Shown here piece by piece: positions 54,113-62,286 of a DNA stretch of 64,000 nt; within the stretch, counting starts at the first letter, position 1, and each line of letters starts with the position of its first letter. The stretch lies in contig CALTTC010000001.1 of NCBI GenBank assembly GCA_943908425.1, forward strand, positions 116,935 to 180,934. Reading direction: 5' to 3'. The notes beneath the pieces are model-generated. The model ran no database searches, was not told where the DNA came from, and saw only the letters and a program-made list of their open reading frames with translations. Source of the stretch: an uncultured Moraxella sp. Lineage in GTDB: Bacteria > Pseudomonadota > Gammaproteobacteria > Pseudomonadales > Moraxellaceae. The position numbers were made by a program, and so were the translations under genes.

Positions 54113-55532
54113 ACAACTGACATATTGCGATGGTTGTGGCAATCTTAAGCCAGACATTCATCGCCGTTATTTAAACAAAGCCTATTGTACAGCATGCTAT
54201 GTGCGTTGTTTTGTCAAAAAACCATGCCCTAAGTGTGGTAAAGACGCACGCTTGCTTAAAAATGATACACACAATGTTTGTGAACGCTGCTTACGCAGTG
54301 TTCCATGTATTCGTTGTGGGAAAGTAGCAAAAAGTACGGCCAGAACCCCGTATGGGATTGTTTGCCAATCTTGCTATCAGCGATATTTTACTAAAAAAAA
54401 GACCTGCTATGAGTGCAACAAACAAGCGGTCAATGTTTCAAGATATTCAGCCGTACCTCATGATGAACCAATTTGTGCATCATGTGCTCAAAAATACACC
54501 CATAAAACCTGTCCTTGCTGTGGTCGGTACCGAAAGCTTGTCCAAACTGATAAGGGTGAGATGTGCCAAAAATGCCATGATTTAGGGCAAATACCTTGCT
54601 CTGGTTGCCAAAAGCCAATGTGGGCGGGGCGTGGTCAGCGGTGCCATGAGTGCTATCTTCGTGAACGACTGACACGAGAGATTGAGTTAAATAAACATCT
54701 GTTTAGAAATCCAAATATCAAAGAATCGTATGCCAATTTTATTGAGTGGCTTGCTGAAACTCGTGGGTATGGCTGGACGGTTGAGAAGCATTTAAAGTAT
54801 ATAGACTTCTTTGCACACTGTGACAAAACATGGGGTGAGATTCCAAGTTATAAAAAACTTGTCATTGAGTTTAAACCCGATGGGCTTAGAACCTATCTTA
54901 ATGCCCTAAGATGGCTTATCGAAACCAATCAAGTTAAGGTTGATAAGCAGCTAAAGACCGAGATGGCTGAGGAACAAAGAATTGAGCAGTTGCTTGCCAA
55001 ATTGGGCGATATCACGCCACCAATCATTTTGAAATATCTTGATTATTTACATACAAGAAGATTGGAACGTGGAACGTCCATAACAACGCTTAGATTGAGT
55101 TTACAGCCTGTGGTGGATATGTACCACCAATTTGAACTTAAAGACGAAAATACGCCCTCTCAGGCGCAATTAGATGCATATTTAGCTATCAAAAGCGGCC
55201 AGCGTGCATCTTTGATGTCATTTTTGCCATTTTTACGCAATAATTATGGTGTTGATTTAAAAGCCAAGGTGATAGAGTTTGGATCTCAGAAAAGTCCACA
55301 AGCCAAGCGCAAAGAAGTGGAAAAAAGACTTCTAGCGTTAATGAACTCACCAAACAAATTATCCAAAGCTGAGCAGCTGGAGTGGCTTATCCTGGGTATG
55401 CAGTTTTTCCACAAAAAGGAAATAACCAAAAAGGCGTTCAAGGCAGCAGCCATTACTGAACATTCGGGAGAAAATATGTTTGTAGTAACCCATAATGGTG
55501 AGGAATATTGTATTCCTAAATGCAAGGATTGA
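54087..55532 (+). CDS. Fifth gene of the tns operon: Cys-rich protein with integrase-like helical region, element 2
   Basis: About 481 residues from the ATG at 54087 (an ATG at 54072 is also in frame). CxxC pairs recur every 15-25 residues (CDGC, CTAC, CPKC, CERC, CIRC, CQSC, CYEC, CASC, CPCC, CQKC, CSGC, CHEC), about twelve against eight in copy 1. The helical region aligns with copy 1: RTYLNALRWLIE, TLRLSLQPVVDMYHQ, LDAYLAIKSGQRASL. Conserved pairing with tniQ in both operons argues for a necessary part in transposition. It overlaps tniQ by 26 bases. Confidence 0.75.
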   Translation: MSNTSLENKQLTYCDGCGNLKPDIHRRYLNKAYCTACYVRCFVKKPCPKCGKDARLLKNDTHNVCERCLRSVPCIRCGKVAKSTARTPYGIVCQSCYQRYFTKKKTCYECNKQAVNVSRYSAVPHDEPICASCAQKYTHKTCPCCGRYRKLVQTDKGEMCQKCHDLGQIPCSGCQKPMWAGRGQRCHECYLRERLTREIELNKHLFRNPNIKESYANFIEWLAETRGYGWTVEKHLKYIDFFAHCDKTWGEIPSYKKLVIEFKPDGLRTYLNALRWLIETNQVKVDKQLKTEMAEEQRIEQLLAKLGDITPPIILKYLDYLHTRRLERGTSITTLRLSLQPVVDMYHQFELKDENTPSQAQLDAYLAIKSGQRASLMSFLPFLRNNYGVDLKAKVIEFGSQKSPQAKRKEVEKRLLALMNSPNKLSKAEQLEWLILGMQFFHKKEITKKAFKAAAITEHSGENMFVVTHNGEEYCIPKCKD

Positions 55533-55948
55533 CATTGCACATTCCACTCTTCACGTGACCACTTATTCCGCTCTTATTCCGCTCTTATTTGACCACCCCA
55601 TAAAAAACCACCAGCCAAGCCAATTTGCTCAACTGATGGTTTTGATGTCAACTTGCTTTTAAAAACGGCTATTTTCAAAACTGTGTGGGAAATACACCTT
55701 AGGCGTTAAATAACTTTAATTCTCTTGAGGGCAACATGAGGTTGATTATTAGTAATTTTCAAATTGTCTTTTTTTGTGGTAGTGGGGTTGAATTTTTATT
55801 GGCTATTTATTTGACTTTTACATCACTCAATTGCTTAAAAAATCATTAATCTATAACTGCGTCTCAAAAGTTAGATACGAATATCTGGCTTTTGAGACAT
55901 ATGTATCGATAATAAATCTTCATTGAAGTTATATTAATATTTATTTTA
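55533..55948. other. Gene-free region between element 2 operon and the IS
   Basis: About 415 bases with no gene. It contains two and a half tandem copies of CTTATTCCGCT (55562-55590) and the terminator described separately. I looked for an inverted copy of either Tn7-like end here and found none. Confidence 0.5.
55604..55643 (+). terminator. Terminator-like hairpin after the element 2 tns operon
   Basis: AAAACCACCAG pairs with CTGATGGTTTT (one mismatch) across an 18-base loop, about 70 bases after the fifth gene's stop codon. Confidence 0.55.
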
Positions 55949-56677
55949 GGGGCTGAAGTAGATTAGCATTCATGTTATACTAAAAATATGAAGCTAACTC
56001 GTTGTAAATTAACAAAATCTAAGCAAAGAAAATAAACAAAAAAGCTACTTGAATTTTTTATTGCTTAAAGTTACTGCCAGAACAGCAGCTGACTTGATGG
56101 ACATACAAGCGAATGCGACCATATTATTTTACCATAAAGTTCGTCTTGTGATAGACTATCATTTAAGTTTAGAAGCCAAAGAACTTTTTGATGGTGAAAT
56201 TGAACTTGATGAAAGCTATTTTGGTGGTAAGCGTAAAGGCAAGCGTGGTCGTGGGGCTGGTGGTAAAACTTACTTTTTTTGGTATTTTAAAACACAATGG
56301 GAAGGTCTATACTAATACTAAGCAAGAAACACTCATGCCTATTATTACCAGTAAAATCAAGCCAGACAGTGTTGTTTATACAGATACTTATCCAAGCTAT
56401 GATGTTTAATGAATAGTGCCTTAAATGTGAATGACTTTAAACACTTTAGAATCAATCATTCCAAAGAATTTGCTAATAATCAAAATCACATTAACGGCAT
56501 AGAAAATTTTTGGCGACAATCTAAACGCATTCTTGGTAAATATAATGGTATTGATAAAAAACATTTCCATTTATTTTTAAAAGAATGTGAGTTTAGATTT
56601 AACTATGGGACACCATCTGACAAGTTTAAAATCTTGAGAAAATGGTGTGAAATTTAGGTCTAATCTACGTCAGCCCC
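55949..56677 (+). mobile_element. IS1016-like insertion sequence (IS1595 family), decayed
   Basis: 729 bp bounded by GGGGCTGAAGTAGATTAG on the left and its inverted form CTAATCTACGTCAGCCCC on the right. The eight-base direct repeat TTATTTTA flanks both ends (55941-55948 and 56678-56685), the duplication size of the IS1595 family. The transposase inside is broken. The intact duplication shows that the insertion itself is unrearranged. Confidence 0.93.
55988..56657 (+). pseudogene. IS1016-like transposase, frameshifted
   Basis: Pieces of one transposase lie in different frames: MKLTRCKLTKSKQRK near 55988, then LKVTARTAADLMDIQ and IELDESYFGGKRKGKRGRG (DDE first Asp region) up to 56315, then VVYTDTYPSYDV around 56370-56407, and finally HSKEFANNQNHINGIENFW with KRILGKYNGI and FHLFLKECEFRFNYG. 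At least three frameshifts or stops separate them, so the IS cannot move by itself. Confidence 0.88.
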
Positions 56678-57757
56678 TTATTTTATATCTCTTAAATCTT
56701 GTAACAAGTCCCAAGCCTGATTCAGAGAACCCTCTTTGATTTCTGTACTAGCTGTAGTATTTATATCATCATCCGAGTAGGATTCCTTACCTTCTTTGAC
56801 CTCCCTTTTCCAATCTTCGGTAAATTCCATATAAAAATCTGGCAAGGATTCGTCTCCCAAGTCTTTTAAGTCACGATGACATATTATAGGCAACTTGGGA
56901 ATTTCAATACTATGAGCAGATAGGTAATCTATCAAGTATTCTTTTAAACAACTATTCTCTTGATGATACTTTTGTCCCAATAAGGTTGTTTGCTGTTCTA
57001 TTAGCTTAGCTTTTTTCTCATCTCTATAAACATCCATCACAAGCACCGGATATGGATTATTTTCAGCAACACCTTTAAATATTTGAGCATCATGAAGGCG
57101 AATCTTTTTATTAAATTGTGTAACACCACAATTTTCTGCGCCAGTAATCAACAAAATTGCTAAACCGGGGGAGACTGTTAGGTGATTCACGGTAGAATTT
57201 TTAGAAATACGAAAACCAGAGTCGATACCTTTTCCTAAAAAATCAAATAAATGTGGCTCCTCGTCGGCTTGAATCTCCAATTCCTCCGATATTATGTCGT
57301 AGGACATACATTCATTTCTGTTTGGAAGTAGTGGCCTAATACTGCTATTTGGCGTAGGGAAAGAAGCAACCCATGCATTCCCCTTGGTATCAAGACCGCA
57401 GGCTGCTTCAATACTTTCACCAAACTCTTGGAGGCTTGACATAAAAGCTTCGATACAAGCTGTTAAATGACAAACGCTACGCAATCGACAGCAAAAAATG
57501 ATTTCATCACCAATGGTTTTCCATAATTTCGGACCGCCAAATTCCTTTTCGGCTGAATGTAAATTGGTTGCCCATTGGGCAACCTCATCAAATTTTGTAG
57601 TAAGCAGCCCTGGAAATTCGTCATAGAATTTTTGAAACGTTTTTTGCCATTTAAAAGGGTTGCTGTTTCTGTTTTTAAAGGCGGTTGATCCCACCAAATC
57701 AACAGCTAAAAACAGACGAACTCGATATTCTGGTAGGGTTGGAATTGTATCACTCAC
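56678..57757 (-). CDS. Class III nucleotidyl cyclase, Pycsar (PycC)-like
   Basis: 359 residues from a GTG at 57757 that overlaps the stop of the upstream peptidase gene. The cyclase core keeps both metal-binding aspartates: Asp20 in FLAVDLVGSTAFK and Asp84 in KLWKTIGDEIIFCC. The D-L-V-G-S-T form and the W-K-x-x-G-D-E-I block are those I associate with PycC uridylate/cytidylate cyclases of antiphage Pycsar systems. The C-terminal 150 residues, acidic at the end, are unrecognised and may sense or regulate. No TM or TIR effector is adjacent; the only partner is an ImmA-type peptidase. The gene's last codons sit on the target duplication of the IS, which left them intact. Confidence 0.7.
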   Translation of the reverse strand: MSDTIPTLPEYRVRLFLAVDLVGSTAFKNRNSNPFKWQKTFQKFYDEFPGLLTTKFDEVAQWATNLHSAEKEFGGPKLWKTIGDEIIFCCRLRSVCHLTACIEAFMSSLQEFGESIEAACGLDTKGNAWVASFPTPNSSIRPLLPNRNECMSYDIISEELEIQADEEPHLFDFLGKGIDSGFRISKNSTVNHLTVSPGLAILLITGAENCGVTQFNKKIRLHDAQIFKGVAENNPYPVLVMDVYRDEKKAKLIEQQTTLLGQKYHQENSCLKEYLIDYLSAHSIEIPKLPIICHRDLKDLGDESLPDFYMEFTEDWKREVKEGKESYSDDDINTTASTEIKEGSLNQAWDLLQDLRDIK

Positions 57758-58311
57758 TTTTTATCCTTAAGACGCAAAGCTTTCTTTCTAATTGAGATGG
57801 CTTGAGAACTGACCCGAAACTCACTGGCAAGTGATTCCGGATTTTTCTCATGGTATTTTATAAAGCGTTCACGAGGCATGAGAAGTTCGGCTGCAAACCA
57901 ATTAGCTTCTTTTTCTGCCAATTGCTGCTCCAGGTTATTTTCATCAACAAAACGTGTAGCGCGAAATATATCCGAAGTTCTCATTTGCGCTCTCACAATT
58001 GGATAGTGCAAAAAGAAATGTCCAAGCTCATGAGCAATAGTAAATCTATCACGATTTACAGAAGTAAATGGAGATAAAAAGATTTTAAACTTACCAGTAT
58101 TACCAACAACAATGGAACCGCTCTGGCTATCCTCATCACCAGATGAGCCAATTTCGATAGTGCCGTTTAGTTTTGATGCCAATAGCCATAAGTCATCCTT
58201 ATAAGAAAAATTAAGGGTCTGGGATAGCTTGCCGACAAATTCTTCAATCTCGGCTTGTGATGCATAAACTGGCTCCGGTGCGTAAATTTTTTTCTCTGTA
58301 GTATGTGGCAT
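57754..58311 (-). CDS. ImmA/IrrE-type zinc metallopeptidase
   Basis: About 185 residues from the ATG at 58311, placed eight bases after a perfect AGGAGG; the GTG or TTG further up is not needed. The zinc site is RFTIAHELGHFFLHYP (H-E-x-x-H), with the downstream Glu in EKEANWFAAELLMPRERF, the hallmark of ImmA/IrrE enzymes, which cleave repressors such as ImmR or DdrO. The final 30 residues form a helix-turn-helix-like end (LASEFRVSSQAISIRKKAL). Stop and cyclase start overlap by four bases, so the two should be made together. As the first gene of the unit it may be a regulator or an effector protease. Confidence 0.85.
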   Translation of the reverse strand: MPHTTEKKIYAPEPVYASQAEIEEFVGKLSQTLNFSYKDDLWLLASKLNGTIEIGSSGDEDSQSGSIVVGNTGKFKIFLSPFTSVNRDRFTIAHELGHFFLHYPIVRAQMRTSDIFRATRFVDENNLEQQLAEKEANWFAAELLMPRERFIKYHEKNPESLASEFRVSSQAISIRKKALRLKDKK

Positions 58312-58394
58312 AATAGCATCCCTCCTAATATCAACAGACAATTTATCATTCTACCATATTTTAACAAAAAATCTTAGCGCTTGGTTATTGGAAT

Positions 58395-60332
58395 TCAAAA
58401 ACTCATCCCTAAGCTCACACCACTGACCCAATCTTTGTTTGAAAAACCTGTGGGCTCACTGATTGCTTTTGAGGTGAAAATGTCATAGTTAAAACTTAGG
58501 TAAGGGTTGTTTGTATTTGGTGTGTATTGCCCTTTGATGCCAATGAAAGCACCTGCTAAGTGTTGTCCAAGTAATAGCTCATTTTGGCTTTTGTCGTGGT
58601 TGGTGATGTAACCTGCGTCCAATCCCAGATAAATGGCATGATTGGATTGGCTGTTTGCTTTTTGCTGATTTAGAAAGCTTGGATAAAAGCTGATATCTTG
58701 TCTTACCAAGATACCATTATCCGCAGATAATGAACGCTCCCCATCAAAGCCTCTGACGGTGTATCTGCCACCAATGGCCATTTTTAAATCTGGTGTTAGA
58801 CTGTCTGTGGCGTATTGGGCTTTGAGTGTGGTGCTGTGGATAATAGGCAACGGCTTATTACCTATGACTAGATTGTATCTGCTGGTTAGGCTAGAGGTTA
58901 GCTGATAGATGCCAACACGAGCTGAGCCTTCATCAAACAGCTCTTCTGGTGCGGGTAAGGCATTAAAAGCGGCGGTACCACGTTTATAAGAAATATCGGT
59001 ACTTAGGCTATGATTGGCTTGTTTGCCAAAAGTGGTCTCATGGCTAATACCAAATAAATAACCTGCGGTTTTACGGGTTTGTACATCAATGGTGGTGCCA
59101 TCAATATCACTTTTTTGGGATTTGACATAACCACCAGTATATACAGAGCTTTTGCTATGAGCATCTCTATGTACCAGATGAGACAGCTTAGCGTTGTATC
59201 CACTGGATTTGCCACCATAGATATAATCTTGGGTGCTACCTGCTACGGTTTGATGATAGGTGTAGCGATTGGCAGTTAGTTGTAATAAACTATTTTTAAT
59301 TGGAAGAACGTAGCCAATGCCATAATTCTTAGAGCCTTTGCTCTTATCAGATGGATAGTCTTTGTCATCATTGATTTGATTACCCAAATCTCGCCCAAAG
59401 CTAAGATAGAATAAATCATTATAGTTTGCCAAATTATCCACACTAAGTGTTGCCACGCCTTGATATTTCCCTGTGGATTTAGAGCCTGAATCATCAATGC
59501 TTAGACTGCCACGAAGACGGCGGTGTTGAGTGTAATCAATTAAAATATCACTAAAGCCAAGGGTGTTGATGGCATTGTCTGCTGATGAATTTAAACCAGT
59601 ATGACTTGGTGCAATCTTAAAATTGGCATCAGCACTTGGCACGCGTTTAAAGTTCTCAAGCGTAGTTTCTAAATCACGGATGTTTAATAGCTTGCCTGTT
59701 TGTGCAGTGAGTGCTGTGTCTAAGATGGCAGGCTGAGTGATGGCAGGATAAGACTGGTTGGCTGTGTTTTTAACATAGACAGGTACTTTACTATCCGCTG
59801 TATTTACCACCACCTGAGCAATCTTACCAGGGATTAGGGTTAATCTTAGCTCTCCATCTGCCAAATTCTGATTACCCACCATAATACGACTGGTGACATA
59901 GCCTTGTTCAATCAAGCGGTTTTGTACACGAGTGGCAATAGCATTGATGTCGGTGACTGTCATACACTTGCCTAATACGCTGCTGTTGCCCATGATTTCA
60001 GGCATGAGTGCAAAGCCAAGCTTGTCTGCAAAGATAAGATCATCTTGGGATAACACCGAATAACCCATCTTATGAATATCAAAGCAAATGGTGTTATCTG
60101 CTGTTGGTTGTTCTTGGATTTGGGTGGTGGTATCAGCAACACCAACGCTAGCATCAATACCACTACCAACAACATCCACCACCACGCTTGGATTTGGCAC
60201 CAATTGCTCTAGCAATGCCTGATTACGAGCATCTTGGGCTTGGATTAGGGTTTGGTTGGTAGTGTTGGCAGAGACGGTGTTATGAACCAAAATTGCAGTA
60301 ATTGTGGTGGCAAGGATTGTTGGTTTAATCAT
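58395..60332 (-). CDS. TpsB outer-membrane transporter (ShlB/FhaC/MhaC-like)
   Basis: 645 residues. Signal peptide at the start, then a POTRA region (NTICFDIHKMGYSVL ... NRLIEQGYVTSRIMVG ... LTLIPGKIAQVVV), then a beta barrel with the TpsB motif VRGFDGERSLSADNG and a terminal Phe (VSGVSLGMSF). TpsB proteins export a single large partner through the outer membrane. The divergent neighbour is that partner. Moraxella catarrhalis has a comparable MhaC/MhaB system, which fits the host. Confidence 0.92.
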   Translation of the reverse strand: MIKPTILATTITAILVHNTVSANTTNQTLIQAQDARNQALLEQLVPNPSVVVDVVGSGIDASVGVADTTTQIQEQPTADNTICFDIHKMGYSVLSQDDLIFADKLGFALMPEIMGNSSVLGKCMTVTDINAIATRVQNRLIEQGYVTSRIMVGNQNLADGELRLTLIPGKIAQVVVNTADSKVPVYVKNTANQSYPAITQPAILDTALTAQTGKLLNIRDLETTLENFKRVPSADANFKIAPSHTGLNSSADNAINTLGFSDILIDYTQHRRLRGSLSIDDSGSKSTGKYQGVATLSVDNLANYNDLFYLSFGRDLGNQINDDKDYPSDKSKGSKNYGIGYVLPIKNSLLQLTANRYTYHQTVAGSTQDYIYGGKSSGYNAKLSHLVHRDAHSKSSVYTGGYVKSQKSDIDGTTIDVQTRKTAGYLFGISHETTFGKQANHSLSTDISYKRGTAAFNALPAPEELFDEGSARVGIYQLTSSLTSRYNLVIGNKPLPIIHSTTLKAQYATDSLTPDLKMAIGGRYTVRGFDGERSLSADNGILVRQDISFYPSFLNQQKANSQSNHAIYLGLDAGYITNHDKSQNELLLGQHLAGAFIGIKGQYTPNTNNPYLSFNYDIFTSKAISEPTGFSNKDWVSGVSLGMSF

Positions 60333-60475
60333 AGGCGCATTCCAGCATCGTATTCAAGAATATTACATATTGTAACTATATAAATACAATCTTGCAAGCT
60401 CATCTAAATTACCATTGCTACATTTATACATATTTGTTACAATATTATTGCTATTTATTTTAAAAGGATATTTTT
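60333..60475. promoter_or_regulatory. Divergent promoter region of the two-partner secretion pair
   Basis: 140 bases, strongly AT-rich, between the outward-facing tpsB and tpsA starts. AAAGGA serves tpsA. I see no homopolymer or tandem repeat that would suggest phase variation. Confidence 0.5.
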
Positions 60476-61753
60476 ATGAACCATGTCTACAAAACCGTCT
60501 TTAACAAATCCACACAGACTTGGATGGCGGTTTGTGAATATGCTCGTAGTGTTGGTTGTGGCAGTGCAAGTGGCGGCAGCAAATCTGTGGTACGAGGCGT
60601 AGCGGGTTTACTTACTTTCTTATCCTTTGCAGTACTTATGGCTTTGCAGTCAGCCCATGCCAACACCCCCACCACCATCATTGCAGATAAATCCGCCGAT
60701 AAAGCCTTACAGCCGATTGTATTAAATACCGCAAGTGGTGTTGTGTCTGTTAATATTGCAACGCCCAATGCTCGTGGCTTATCCAATAACCATTACAGCC
60801 AGTTTGATGTCGGCAGCACAGGTGCTGTATTAAACAACAACCGTAAAGCAGTCAATACCCAAATCGCAGGCTTTGTGGCAGCCAACCCCTATATGGCTCG
60901 TGGGGAAGCTTCTACCATCTTAAACCAAGTCAATTCCAACAACCCAAGTCATTTGGGTGGCTTTATTGAAGTGGCAGGTAAAAAGGCGGATGTGATCATT
61001 GCCAATCCATCAGGCTTAGTGGTCAATGGTGCTGGGTTTATCAATGCTAGTAATGTGCATCTAGCAGCAGCAAACAGCCAGGTCAATCAAGGACAAGTGA
61101 CAGGTTATGAAGTTGGCACAGGTCATATTGCCACCCATGGCAAATTAAACCTACAAGGCACGGATTATGCCGCACTCATTGCCAAGACCGCCCAAATCAA
61201 TGATGAGATTTATGCAGGCAAACAACTTGATGTTATCCTAGGTGAAAACAGTGTCAGTCTTCAAGATGGCAACTTCAATCAGTTATCAGCCGTTCATCAA
61301 AACAATGGTGTCAGCAGTACAAGCCAGCAAGGTGTCGCTCTAGACATCTCAAATCTTGGCGGGATGTATGCAGGTAAAATCCATCTGATTGGCACAGACA
61401 AAGGTTTTGGAGTCAATAACCAAGGGGTCATCACAGCAACTGGCAATGGACAACAGCTTGGCACAGGTACGCTCACGCTAGATAGCCAAGGCAACCTTGT
61501 TAATACTGGTAAAATCCTAGCCAAAGATGCTGTCACCATCAACACCCATGATAACACCACTCAAAACGACGGCACGCTGTTAAGTGAACAAGCTGACATC
61601 ACCATCAATACAAAAGACCTGAATAACACAGGCATCATTCACAGCACCCAAACTGCCAAGATTGCAGCCAAAGAAGCGATTGAAAACCTTGGTAGTGTCT
61701 ATGGTGGTGTTTTGCAAGTTCATACAGATAAGCTTGATAACACCGGTCTGTAA
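60476..61753 (+). pseudogene. TpsA filamentous-haemagglutinin-type exoprotein, truncated after the secretion domain
   Basis: 425 residues where thousands would be usual. ESPR-type extended signal (MNHVYKTVFNKSTQTWMAVC ... LSFAVLMALQSAHAN), then the TPS secretion domain with MARGEASTILNQVNSNNPSH, DVIIANPSGLVVNGAGF and the beta-helix repeats TLTLDSQGNLVNTGKILAK. The protein ends inside a repeat at KLDNTGL-stop, where the DNA changes to phage-like sequence. It may still be secreted as a short fragment, but lacks all adhesive and C-terminal parts. Confidence 0.85.
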
Positions 61754-61828
61754 ACCGCTAAAAATTCCTGCATAAATTTCATTTAATTCTTGCATACGCT
61801 TTTGATTAAATTCACTTAATTTATGCAT
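61754..61828 (-). pseudogene. Start of an unknown gene truncated at the tpsA junction
   Basis: The minus-strand ATG at 61828 reads MHKLSEFNQKRMQELNEIYA before the frame runs into antisense tpsA. The first 25 residues look like a genuine helical protein start, so a gene facing left was cut when tpsA and the phage-like DNA were joined. Exact breakpoint uncertain by about 10 bases. Too short to name. Confidence 0.5.
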
Positions 61829-61837
61829 AATTATGCA
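61824..61837. promoter_or_regulatory. 14-base perfect palindrome TGCATAATTATGCA
   Basis: A perfect palindrome overlapping the start codon of the truncated gene, with another half-copy (TGCATA) at about 61770 and at 61790. It could be the operator of a phage repressor. Confidence 0.45.
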
Positions 61838-61936
61838 AAACTTTTTAACACTAAAAAAGGGCTTAACTGCTAGTTTAAATAACCTTTAAACAGCCATTAA
61901 ATCCTATTTAATTTATTTGCCATTATATCACAATTA

Positions 61937-62164
61937 TCACACCCCAAACCGCTCAAACCTCACCTCAGGAGCAAGCCCCAAAACCGCCCCTGTGGCACGG
62001 TTATAATACACTTGTTTGCCCAACTCACCTTGTCCTGTGAGTATGACTGCCCGCCCCGCCAAGGTGGTGGCAATCCATACGCCATCGGTTTTTTTGCCTG
62101 TGATACGTGCCACCGCTTTATCATTGGGGCTTAAAATGGACGTTAATTCATCTAATAGGTTCAT
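61937..62164 (-). CDS. Small phage-associated protein
   Basis: 75 residues from the ATG at 62164 with AGGAG six bases upstream. It has a KOW/SH3-like rhythm (VARITGKKTDGVWIATTLAG, VILTGQGELGKQVYYNRATG). It lies 120 bases downstream of the phage structural gene and faces the same way, as late phage genes do. Family not recognised; a small head- or tail-associated protein is plausible. Confidence 0.65.
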   Translation of the reverse strand: MNLLDELTSILSPNDKAVARITGKKTDGVWIATTLAGRAVILTGQGELGKQVYYNRATGAVLGLAPEVRFERFGV

Positions 62165-62286
62165 CAAATACTCCTTGATCTAATTACCAATCACTGGTTA
62201 AAGTTTAAAAAAATGCCAAATTGGAAGGCATACTTATGTCTTGAATTTAGTAAGACTTTAGTCTTGATGCCCTTAGTCTTTACCTC

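Larger units (their letters stand above)
49274..55532 (+). mobile_element. Tn7-like element 2: left end and transposition module, inserted in umuC
   Basis: The element begins TGTCAAATCCTTAAATAAAT right after the last umuC codons, with TCTAA (49269-49273) as candidate half of a five-base duplication. Behind the end lie tnsA, tnsB, tnsC, tniQ and the fifth gene in the same order and direction as element 1, tightly overlapping. The terminal repeats differ from those of element 1 (TGTCAT-type against TGGCAC-type), so the two should not cross-mobilise easily. No right end is found; the coordinates cover only the left end and genes. Confidence 0.85.

Noticed and set aside
56049..56657. Three separate small genes inside the IS
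   Set aside because: They are consecutive pieces of one IS1016-type transposase in different frames, bounded by the IS inverted repeats.
39377..58341. Possible CRISPR-associated transposon
   Set aside because: No Cas gene (Cas12k, Cas6/7/8) and no spaced repeat array is present; the short repeats at the ends are irregular TnsB-type sites.
60476..61753. CDI toxin locus
   Set aside because: The exoprotein lacks a C-terminal toxin and no immunity gene follows; only the ESPR and secretion domain are present.
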